From contig CAJWFY010000029.1 of assembly GCA_913031655.1 (NCBI GenBank), forward strand, positions 1 through 13,458: 13,458 nucleotides of DNA, given 5' to 3'. Both the position numbers and the translations under genes were made by a program. Positions 7,433-13,458 of the stretch are shown here, in pieces. This DNA is from an uncultured Flavobacteriaceae bacterium (GTDB taxonomy: Bacteria > Bacteroidota > Bacteroidia > Flavobacteriales > Flavobacteriaceae). Numbering within the stretch: position 1 is the first letter of the stretch; every line of letters starts with the position of its first letter. The notes beneath the pieces were generated by a model. It made no database searches. It worked only from the letters and a program-made list of their open reading frames with translations, and was not told the DNA's origin.

Positions 7433-8092
7433 ATGGATTACTCTAAAGAATTTAAAAAATATTCTATAAAACATCACGGTATTAATTCCCTTTACTACGA
7501 TAAAATAGTCAGCAGTATGACTCCTTATATTATAGAAGAAAGACAACTTAATGTAGCTCAAATGGATGTCTTTTCAAGACTGATGATGGATAGAATAATT
7601 TTTTTAGGAACGGGGATTAACGACTCCATAGCTAATATTATTCAAGCGCAATTGCTTTTTTTAGAGAGTACAGATAAAGATAAAGACATACAGATATATA
7701 TTAATTCACCTGGCGGCTCTGTTTATGCAGGATTGGGGATTTATGATACGATGCAATTTATTAACCCTGAAGTCGCGACAATATGTACAGGTATTGCAGC
7801 TTCAATGGCAGCAGTCTTATTGTGTGCTGGTCAAAAAGGAAAAAGATCAGGACTCACTCACTCAAGAGTAATGATTCACCAACCTCTAGGAGGAGCGCAA
7901 GGTCAAGCTTCAGATATTGAAATAACTGCTAGAGAAATAGGTAAATTAAAAAAGGAATTATATGATATAATTGCCAATCATTCGGGTCAAAAATATGATA
8001 AAGTTCATAGTGATAGTGACAGAGATTACTGGATGAAGGCTCAAGAAGCTAAAAAATATGGTATGATTGATGAGGTTTTAAAAAGAAAATAA
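7433..8092 (+). CDS. clpP: ATP-dependent Clp protease proteolytic subunit ClpP
   Basis: ClpP forms the double-heptamer serine protease chamber fed by ClpX or ClpA/C unfoldases. The 219-residue protein carries the triad Ser124 (TGIAASMAAV), His149 (RVMIHQPLGG) and Asp198 (DRDYW), with the same 25- and 49-residue spacings as Escherichia coli Ser97, His122 and Asp171. YINSPGGSVYAGLGIYD (89-105) is the conserved oxyanion strand region. Alignment to E. coli places the mature N-terminus near residue 29, leaving a propeptide of about 28 residues that is expected to be removed autocatalytically. No promoter-like element is obvious in the 34-bp gap after tig, so it is probably transcribed with tig. 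The clpX ATG begins one base after its stop codon, implying coupled translation with its partner ATPase. Confidence 0.97.
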   Translation: MDYSKEFKKYSIKHHGINSLYYDKIVSSMTPYIIEERQLNVAQMDVFSRLMMDRIIFLGTGINDSIANIIQAQLLFLESTDKDKDIQIYINSPGGSVYAGLGIYDTMQFINPEVATICTGIAASMAAVLLCAGQKGKRSGLTHSRVMIHQPLGGAQGQASDIEITAREIGKLKKELYDIIANHSGQKYDKVHSDSDRDYWMKAQEAKKYGMIDEVLKRK

Positions 8093-8093
8093 T

Positions 8094-9323
8094 ATGTCAG
8101 ATAAAAATTTAATCTGTTCTTTCTGTGGATTAAGTAAAGCCCAAACCAATTTACTTGTTGCAGGTCAAGAAGCCCATATTTGTGATAGTTGTATTGAACA
8201 GGCTTATGGTATTATTTTAGAAGAATCTAAGAAAGATGATGGTAAACCATCTAAAGAAGAATTTAAGATTTCTAAACCAAAAGAAATAAAACTTTTTCTA
8301 GACGATTATGTTATTGGTCAAGACCACACTAAAAAAATCTTATCTGTTGCTGTTTACAATCATTATAAAAGATTGAATCAAATAGAGTCTAAAAATGATA
8401 TAGAAATTGATAAAAGTAATATTCTTATTGTTGGTCAAACAGGTACAGGAAAAACTTTAATTGCTAAAACTATTGCAAAAATGCTTGACGTACCATTAGC
8501 GATAGTTGATGCGACAGTTTTAACAGAAGCAGGGTATGTGGGAGAAGATGTAGAAACTATTTTAACCAGACTTTTACAAGCTTCCGATTATGACCAAGCT
8601 AAAGCTGAAAGAGGTATAGTTTTTATAGATGAAATTGATAAAATAGCTAGGAAAAGTGATAACCCATCTATTACTCGTGATGTTTCAGGAGAAGGAGTAC
8701 AACAGGCATTATTAAAGTTATTGGAAGGAGCAGTAGTAAATGTTCCGCCAAAAGGAGGCAGAAAACATCCTGATCAAAAATTTATAGAGCTGGATACTCA
8801 AAATATATTATTTATAGCTGGAGGTGCATTTGATGGGATTGAAAGAATAATTTCCAAAAGATTAAACATGCAAGTAGTTGGATACAAAAATGCATCTAAA
8901 AAAGAAATTAGTTTAGAAAATTTACTTACATATATTTCTCCAAAAGATCTTAAAGATTTTGGGCTTATACCTGAAATTCTAGGAAGGTTGCCAGTATTAT
9001 CTTATATGAATAATTTAGATAAAAAAGCCTTAAGGTCTATTTTAACAGATCCAAAAAATGCTATAATTAAGCAATATCAAAAGCTTTTCGAAATTGATGG
9101 AATTAAACTTTCCTTTACTGATGAAGGTCTTAATCACATAGTAGAAAAAGCTTTAGAATATAAATTAGGAGCTAGAGGCTTAAGGTCTATATGTGAAGTG
9201 ATTCTAAATGATGCTATGTTTGAAATGCCTAGTACAAAAAGAAAAAAATTACATATTGACAAAAATTATATTATAAGTAAACTATCAAGCTCAAGTTTAA
9301 ATGTTTTAAAAGCAGCTTCCTAG
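8094..9323 (+). CDS. clpX: ATP-dependent Clp protease ATP-binding subunit ClpX
   Basis: ClpX is the AAA+ hexameric unfoldase that recognises tagged proteins and threads them into ClpP. Visible in order are a zinc-binding domain with Cys8, Cys11, Cys30 and Cys33; Walker A GQTGTGKT (114-121); the pore loop GYVG (147-150); Walker B IVFIDE (175-180); the RKH loop at 223-225; a GRLPV segment; and the sensor-2 segment LGARGLRS. The ClpP-docking loop, IGF in E. coli, reads VGY at 262-264 (RLNMQVVGY). At 409 residues it has normal length. It starts one base after clpP. Its TAG stop overlaps the TAG stop of the convergent GH3-family gene within a single CTAG, and there is no space for a conventional terminator between them. 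Confidence 0.97.
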   Translation: MSDKNLICSFCGLSKAQTNLLVAGQEAHICDSCIEQAYGIILEESKKDDGKPSKEEFKISKPKEIKLFLDDYVIGQDHTKKILSVAVYNHYKRLNQIESKNDIEIDKSNILIVGQTGTGKTLIAKTIAKMLDVPLAIVDATVLTEAGYVGEDVETILTRLLQASDYDQAKAERGIVFIDEIDKIARKSDNPSITRDVSGEGVQQALLKLLEGAVVNVPPKGGRKHPDQKFIELDTQNILFIAGGAFDGIERIISKRLNMQVVGYKNASKKEISLENLLTYISPKDLKDFGLIPEILGRLPVLSYMNNLDKKALRSILTDPKNAIIKQYQKLFEIDGIKLSFTDEGLNHIVEKALEYKLGARGLRSICEVILNDAMFEMPSTKRKKLHIDKNYIISKLSSSSLNVLKAAS

Positions 9324-10831
9324 TTATTTAGTTCTAATAATTCTGTGATTAAATCTCTGTTATCACAAAGTCTGGGGACTTTATTTTGTCCTCCTAATTT
9401 TTTCTTTTTTTTAAGCCAATCATAAAACAAACCTTTTCGAGCAACTTTAATAACCAATTCTGACATTGTGATGTTTTTAAATCTTTTTGATTTGTAGTCT
9501 GAGTTTATTTTTTGAATATTTTCATCTAAATCATTATTGAATTTTGTTAAATCTTTTGGAATTTTTTTAAATTCAATTAACCATTCGTGATGCCCAGAAT
9601 CTGATTCTTCCATAAAAAATGGTGCTGCAGTATATTCCACTATAGAGGAGTTGTGATCTATGAGTGTTTTCTCTAATGCATTTTCCGCATTTTCAATAAT
9701 TAATTCTTCTCCAAAAGCATTAATAAAATTTTTAATTCTTCCAGTAATTTTAATTCTAAAGGGAAAAATCGAACTAAACCTTATGGTGTCGCCAATAACA
9801 TACCTCCAAAGTCCAGAATTAGTCGAAATAACCATAACGTAATTTATATTTTTTTTGACTTGTGAAAGGTTAATTATTTTTTGATTTAATTTTCCATAAT
9901 ATTTACTTTCAATAAACTCGTAATAAATCCCATAATCAAGCATTAACAATAATTCGGTTGAATTATTTCTGTCTTGTATAGCAAAGAACCCTTCTGATGC
10001 ATTGTAAGTTTCATAAAACTTCACATCACTAGAAAATATTTTTTTAAATTCATTTCGATAAGGATTAAAGTTTACACCACCATGGAAATATACTTCTAGA
10101 TTTTCCCAAACCTCATTGACACTTGTTTTTTTACTTTTTATCAATATGTTATTTAAGAGTGTTAGCATCCATGAGGGGACACCAGCTAAACTTGTGACAT
10201 TTTCATTTAAAGTGTTATTTACAATAGCATCAATTTTCTCATCCCACTTTTCCATAAGAGAAATCTCATTATTTGGTGTACTAATCATTTCAGCCCAAAT
10301 AGGTAAGTTATCAATTAGAATTGCTGATAAGTCTCCAAAATAATGGTTATTATTTTCATATAATTTTTTACTTCCTCCAAGCCTTAGAGATTTTCCGGAA
10401 AATAAATTAGAATTGACATTATTATTGATATAAAGACAAAGGACATCTTTACCTGCTTTGAAATGACAGTTTTCAAGGCATTCACTGCTTACTGGAATGA
10501 ATTTACTAACTGAATTTGTAGTTCCACTAGATTGCGCATACCATTTAATTGGATCGCTCCAAAAAATATTTTGTTCTCCTTTAATAGATCTATTGATTAA
10601 TTTAAAAAAATCTTCATAATTAGTAATCGGGACTTTCTTTGAAAATCCTTCATAATTCTTAATTGACTTAAAATCATATTTTTTCCCAAATTCAGAATTT
10701 ACTGCACTTTTTAATAAAGTAGTTAATACTTCATCTTGAACTTCTAATGGATATTTCATGAACAGTTCGATTTGGTGAATTCTTTTTTTTAGAACCCAAG
10801 TCATTACTGTATTAAGAAAAGAAAAAGACAT
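9320..10831 (-). CDS. GH3 auxin-responsive-promoter family protein (ANL-like adenylating enzyme)
   Basis: The 503-residue product belongs to the GH3 family, whose plant members adenylate carboxylic acids and conjugate them to amino acids. Bacterial members are common but mostly without assigned substrate. Motifs match the adenylating fold: the ATP-binding serine/threonine-rich loop SSGTTNSVSKF (101-111), YETYNASEGFFA (273-284), GLWRYVIGDTIRF (340-352) and the hinge region KITGRIKNFINAFGEELI (361-378), followed by a C-terminal subdomain ending in a lysine-rich stretch (KKKKKLGGQNKVPR). There is no signal peptide, so it is likely cytosolic. It is convergent with clpX (4-bp stop overlap) and divergent from the DUF2797 gene (45-bp gap). 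Which acid and amine it joins, if any, cannot be told from the sequence. Confidence 0.9.
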   Translation of the reverse strand: MSFSFLNTVMTWVLKKRIHQIELFMKYPLEVQDEVLTTLLKSAVNSEFGKKYDFKSIKNYEGFSKKVPITNYEDFFKLINRSIKGEQNIFWSDPIKWYAQSSGTTNSVSKFIPVSSECLENCHFKAGKDVLCLYINNNVNSNLFSGKSLRLGGSKKLYENNNHYFGDLSAILIDNLPIWAEMISTPNNEISLMEKWDEKIDAIVNNTLNENVTSLAGVPSWMLTLLNNILIKSKKTSVNEVWENLEVYFHGGVNFNPYRNEFKKIFSSDVKFYETYNASEGFFAIQDRNNSTELLLMLDYGIYYEFIESKYYGKLNQKIINLSQVKKNINYVMVISTNSGLWRYVIGDTIRFSSIFPFRIKITGRIKNFINAFGEELIIENAENALEKTLIDHNSSIVEYTAAPFFMEESDSGHHEWLIEFKKIPKDLTKFNNDLDENIQKINSDYKSKRFKNITMSELVIKVARKGLFYDWLKKKKKLGGQNKVPRLCDNRDLITELLELNN

Positions 10832-10876
10832 TTTTGTGTTATCTTTATTTATATAAATTTAATTTATTTTTTTAAT
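10832..10876. promoter_or_regulatory. Divergent promoter region between the GH3-family and DUF2797 genes
   Basis: This 45-bp, almost purely A+T gap must carry start signals for both divergent genes unless they overlap into the coding sequence. On the plus strand TATCTTTA (10840-10847) is a 7-of-8 match to TAnnTTTG, ending 29 bases before the DUF2797 ATG. No TTG lies at the right distance. A similar weak match, TAAATTTA, occurs on the minus strand. Neither is strong. Confidence 0.3.
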
Positions 10877-11671
10877 ATGTTCCAAGGTGTTTTAACAAAA
10901 ATGATGGTAGAGAATAATAACCAAGTTGATTATTTTCTAAATTTTAATACTGACTTCATTCATATGAATCAATTAATTGATAAAACAATAAAGTTAAAGT
11001 TTAAAGGATACGAATGTTTAAGTTGTCAATCTAACTTAGAAATTTATAGGCAGGGATATTGTAAAAAATGTTTTTTTGAGCTTCCAAGTACAGCTCAATG
11101 GATAATGAAGCCTGAATTAAGTAAAGCTCATTTAAATATTGAAGAAAGAAATTTAGAATATGAAAAGTCAGTACAATTAAAACCGCATATTGTTTATTTA
11201 GCTTTTTCTAGTGAAATTAAAGTGGGTGTAACAAGAAAAACTCAAGTTCCCTTTAGATGGATTGATCAAGGAGCTATTAAGGCAGTGCAAATTGCAGAAT
11301 TACCAAATCGTTATTTAGCAGGAATTACTGAAGTTGAACTTAAAAAACACTACTCAGATAAAACCAACTGGAGAGAAATGCTTAAAACAGACATTACTAA
11401 AATTGATCTTGAAACTGAAAGAATAAATTCACTAAAACTATTACCCGAAGAGATTTTAAATTTGTGTAAAGAACAATCATATAAAGAGTTTGAAATAAAT
11501 TATCCAGTCAAAAGACATCCTATAAAACCTAAAAGTTTAAATATTATTAAACAAGATAGCTTTTCGGGAAAACTAGTTGGAATTAAAGGACAATATTTAA
11601 TTTTTGACGACGATACAGTTTTTAATGTGAGGTCTAACGAAGGGGTAGTTGTGAGTATTGATATGGACTAA
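10877..11671 (+). CDS. DUF2797 domain protein with zinc-ribbon-like cysteines
   Basis: This is a 264-residue cytosolic protein of unknown function matching the DUF2797 family as found in Bacteroidota. The N-terminal part (1-45) is strand-rich. Two CxxC pairs (Cys47/Cys50 and Cys62/Cys65) look like a small zinc ribbon. A conserved core follows: QWIMKPELSKAHL (74-86), VYLAFSSEIKVGVTRKTQVP (106-125) and RWIDQGA (127-133), then ELPNRYLAGITEVEL and NWREML. The core order resembles the GIY-YIG nuclease layout (see findings), but this is inference. The C-terminal GKLVGIKGQYLIFDDDTVFNVR resembles a small beta domain. The ATG at 10877 gives the N-terminus MFQGVLTKM, which I judge to be the family start. 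It is divergent from the GH3-family gene and convergent with the transporter gene, with a 4-bp stop overlap. Confidence 0.85.
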   Translation: MFQGVLTKMMVENNNQVDYFLNFNTDFIHMNQLIDKTIKLKFKGYECLSCQSNLEIYRQGYCKKCFFELPSTAQWIMKPELSKAHLNIEERNLEYEKSVQLKPHIVYLAFSSEIKVGVTRKTQVPFRWIDQGAIKAVQIAELPNRYLAGITEVELKKHYSDKTNWREMLKTDITKIDLETERINSLKLLPEEILNLCKEQSYKEFEINYPVKRHPIKPKSLNIIKQDSFSGKLVGIKGQYLIFDDDTVFNVRSNEGVVVSIDMD

Positions 11672-12369
11672 AATTTAATTTCTTCACCAATTTTTAAATC
11701 AAATTTTTTCCTAAATAGATAAACAAAAAGATATAGTAATGGAGTGTCTAAAAACGCAATAATTATTTTAAAAATAATCCCAGAAATTACTAAACCCCAA
11801 AAACTATCCCAGTTTAATACTTGAAATATACACAGTAAAGATATTACGGTTACTGTATCAATTATTTGAGAGCTAAAAGTTGAAAAATTATTTCTAAGCC
11901 ACAACATTTTTCCTTTTGTTAAACTTTTCCAAAAATGATAAATCTTAATATCAATAAATTGAGCAAATAAATATGCTAACATTGAAGCTAGTACAGCTAA
12001 TCCAGATAAAGAAAATACCTTAGAAAAAGTCTCATTATCTACAGGAGATGAAGATAATGCAGGTACACTGTCAGAAATTAGTATTATGAGTAATGAAAAA
12101 AATGAAGCAAAAATACCAGCTATAACAACTTGAGTTGCTTTCTTCTTTCCGTAAATTTCTGAAATTAAATCTGTTACCAAGAAAGTTATAGGATAAGGTA
12201 AGATTCCTACAGACAGCTCAAACAATCGAATGCCACCAATAGAAATATCAAACGGATACCAATAAAAAAATTTTTGAAAAATCAAATTTGAAACAACCAA
12301 CGAAGTGATAAATAAAGCAGCAAGATATAGGTATATTTTATGAGCTAATTTTTTTTTTGATTCTGACAT
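11668..12369 (-). CDS. Queuosine precursor transporter, YhhQ/VUT family
   Basis: This 233-residue inner-membrane protein has about six hydrophobic segments, for example LYLAALFITSLVVSNLIF (about 14-31), the segment before ISEIYGKK, VVIAGIFASFFSLLIIL, the strand around LAVLASMLAYLFAQ, and two near the C-terminus. Family signatures are the conserved FLVTDLISEIYGKK (63-76) and the later R-N-N-x-S-T and Q-x-x-D-T-V pattern. E. coli YhhQ imports queuosine precursors (preQ0/preQ1) used in tRNA anticodon modification. The exact substrate here is inferred from family membership. Its stop TAG overlaps the TAA of the convergent DUF2797 gene in CTAA. The 77-bp gap on its 5' side is shared with the divergent folK fusion gene. 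No preQ1 riboswitch-like leader was recognised in that gap, although one this short could be missed by eye. Confidence 0.9.
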   Translation of the reverse strand: MSESKKKLAHKIYLYLAALFITSLVVSNLIFQKFFYWYPFDISIGGIRLFELSVGILPYPITFLVTDLISEIYGKKKATQVVIAGIFASFFSLLIILISDSVPALSSSPVDNETFSKVFSLSGLAVLASMLAYLFAQFIDIKIYHFWKSLTKGKMLWLRNNFSTFSSQIIDTVTVISLLCIFQVLNWDSFWGLVISGIIFKIIIAFLDTPLLYLFVYLFRKKFDLKIGEEIKF

Positions 12370-12446
12370 TTTTAGTTCTTAAAAATTGAATTATACTACT
12401 CCAATAAAGATAAGATATTATAAATTCTTTTCTTTATTTTGGCTTT
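12370..12446. promoter_or_regulatory. Divergent intergenic region, transporter / folK fusion
   Basis: This 77-bp AT-rich gap holds start signals for both genes. On the minus strand TATCTTTA (12412 to 12405) is a 7-of-8 match to the -7 consensus, 35 bases ahead of the transporter ATG. On the plus strand TTATTTTG, just ahead of the folK ATG, is also 7 of 8. Neither has a well-placed TTG, so both calls are weak. I see no hairpin or riboswitch. Confidence 0.3.
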
Positions 12447-13458
12447 ATGAATAAGTTTAGAGTCTTGTTGTCAATTGGAAGTAATGTAGGAGATAAAAAA
12501 AAGCATATACAATCAGCAATTAGCTTAATTGATAAAAAAACAGGAGATGTTGTTTCAATTTCAAAGACTTATCAAACACCTGCTTTAGGTTTTGTAGGGG
12601 AAGATTTTTACAACTGTTGTATAGCGGTTAATACCGACTTGTCTCCAATCGAATTATTAAAAAACTTAATTAAAATTGAGAAAGATGGGGGAAGATTAAA
12701 AACTAAGGTTGCAGCCTATGAATCCAGAACAATTGATATTGATATTTTATTTTATGAAAACCAAATAATTAATATACCAGATCTTCAAATACCTCATCCT
12801 CGTCTTCATCACAGGGCTTTTGTTATTCTTCCCTTGTTAGACATTGCCAAAAGTAAAGTTCACCCAATATTAAAAACTACAATATTAGATTTAAAAAATA
12901 ATTTGACAGATTTGGATTCAATACATGAGCTAGAAATAGATTTAAAAACACCCGTAATGGATCTTATGAATTCATTTGATAATATAGTTATTGAAGGAAA
13001 CATAGGAGCTGGAAAAACAACTTTATCAAAAAAAATTTCAATTGATTTAAACAAAAATTTAATATTAGAAGAATTTAAAGAAAACCCATTTTTAGAAAAA
13101 TTTTATAAAGATCCGAAGAGATATGCTTTAAATCTAGAGCTTACTTTTCTTACAGATAGATGCAGACAGTTAAATGATTTTAAAAATCAAATGGATCTGT
13201 TTAAGCCTGGTGTAGTTTTTGATTACGACATATTTAAATCATTGATTTTTGCTGGAGTTACTTTGTCTGAAATTGATTTCAAATTGTTTAGAGATATTTA
13301 TTATTTCATGACTAAAGACTTATATAAATCTAATCTCGTAATTTATCTTTTACAAAAAACAGAAAAATTACTTTCAAACATCAATAGTAGGGGAAGAGAC
13401 TATGAGAAAGATATAAGTAAAGATTATTTAGATAAAATAAATAATGCTTATATAAATT
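12447..13458 (+). CDS. folK: FolK (HPPK) fused to a deoxynucleoside kinase domain (3' end missing)
   Basis: The frame is open from the ATG at 12447 to the right edge, 337 codons. Residues 1 to about 140 are 6-hydroxymethyl-7,8-dihydropterin pyrophosphokinase of folate synthesis: LSIGSNVGD (8-16), TPALGF (44-49), GGR (81-83), SRTIDIDIL (93-101, Mg-binding Asp97 and Asp99), PHPR (116-119) and HRAFVILPL (122-130). After a linker (about 141-175), a deoxynucleoside kinase domain begins: P-loop EGNIGAGKTT (183-192), ILEEFKENPFL (206-216), FDYDIFKSLIFA (258-269) and lid region SRGRDYEKDIS (314-324). Only a short C-terminal part of the kinase should be missing. No stop codon separates the two parts, so they form one polypeptide, and I recall this arrangement from other Bacteroidota. 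In the DRS-like position the sequence reads DYD. The kinase substrate (dA, dG or broader) cannot be decided. Confidence 0.93.
   Translation, partial: MNKFRVLLSIGSNVGDKKKHIQSAISLIDKKTGDVVSISKTYQTPALGFVGEDFYNCCIAVNTDLSPIELLKNLIKIEKDGGRLKTKVAAYESRTIDIDILFYENQIINIPDLQIPHPRLHHRAFVILPLLDIAKSKVHPILKTTILDLKNNLTDLDSIHELEIDLKTPVMDLMNSFDNIVIEGNIGAGKTTLSKKISIDLNKNLILEEFKENPFLEKFYKDPKRYALNLELTFLTDRCRQLNDFKNQMDLFKPGVVFDYDIFKSLIFAGVTLSEIDFKLFRDIYYFMTKDLYKSNLVIYLLQKTEKLLSNINSRGRDYEKDISKDYLDKINNAYIN

Noticed and set aside
9660..10343. Two plus-strand open frames (60 and 75 codons)
   Set aside because: They are antisense to the GH3-family gene, have no motifs and appear by chance in AT-rich DNA.
12860..13054. 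64-codon minus-strand open frame
   Set aside because: It is antisense to the linker and P-loop region of the FolK-dNK gene.
1..13458. Mobile elements, CRISPR array, defence or phage genes, tRNA or rRNA
   Set aside because: The window is filled by recognisable core genes, with no direct-repeat arrays, transposase motifs or structural RNA patterns seen.

Overview
This is an AT-rich chromosomal segment (about 30% GC by eye) whose protein families and gene pairings point to a Flavobacteriia-type member of Bacteroidota, probably a compact marine genome. The signs are a DUF6089/PorG-like barrel protein next to uppS and bamA, a Bacteroidota-type trigger factor without a recognisable FKBP motif, the run tig-clpP-clpX, a bacterial GH3-family protein beside a DUF2797 gene, and a FolK-deoxynucleoside kinase fusion. 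Promoter candidates resemble the TTG / TAnnTTTG type of this phylum, and strong Shine-Dalgarno sequences are mostly absent. This lineage call is inference from protein similarity, without a database search.

Layout. Positions 1-4448 hold a minus-strand cluster that reads, in transcription order, nadK, a DUF6089/PorG-like outer-membrane protein, uppS, then bamA, which runs off the left edge after 677 codons. Most of it serves the envelope: undecaprenyl diphosphate synthesis, outer-membrane protein insertion, and a probable type IX secretion accessory protein. Across an 84-bp divergent gap, positions 4533-9323 hold a plus-strand run: pdxJ, an overlapping YbfF-like alpha/beta hydrolase, then tig, clpP and clpX, which form a protein folding and degradation module with its own likely promoter before tig.

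Positions 9320-12369 hold a GH3-family gene (minus), a divergent DUF2797 gene (plus) and a queuosine-precursor transporter gene (minus). Both tail-to-tail junctions here (clpX/GH3 and DUF2797/transporter) overlap by exactly four bases at their stop codons. From 12447 to the right edge lies a FolK-dNK fusion gene, open at its 3' end.

Packing is very tight: no gene-free stretch exceeds 100 bases, and I see no tRNA, rRNA, insertion sequence, prophage, CRISPR array or convincing factor-independent terminator. This is essentially a core housekeeping region, and I found no clear evidence of a new multi-gene system. The points most worth a second look are the GIY-YIG-like residue pattern in the DUF2797 protein, the FolK-dNK fusion, an inverted repeat enclosing the likely tig promoter, a 14-bp palindrome before the PorG-like gene, and the four-base convergent stop overlaps.
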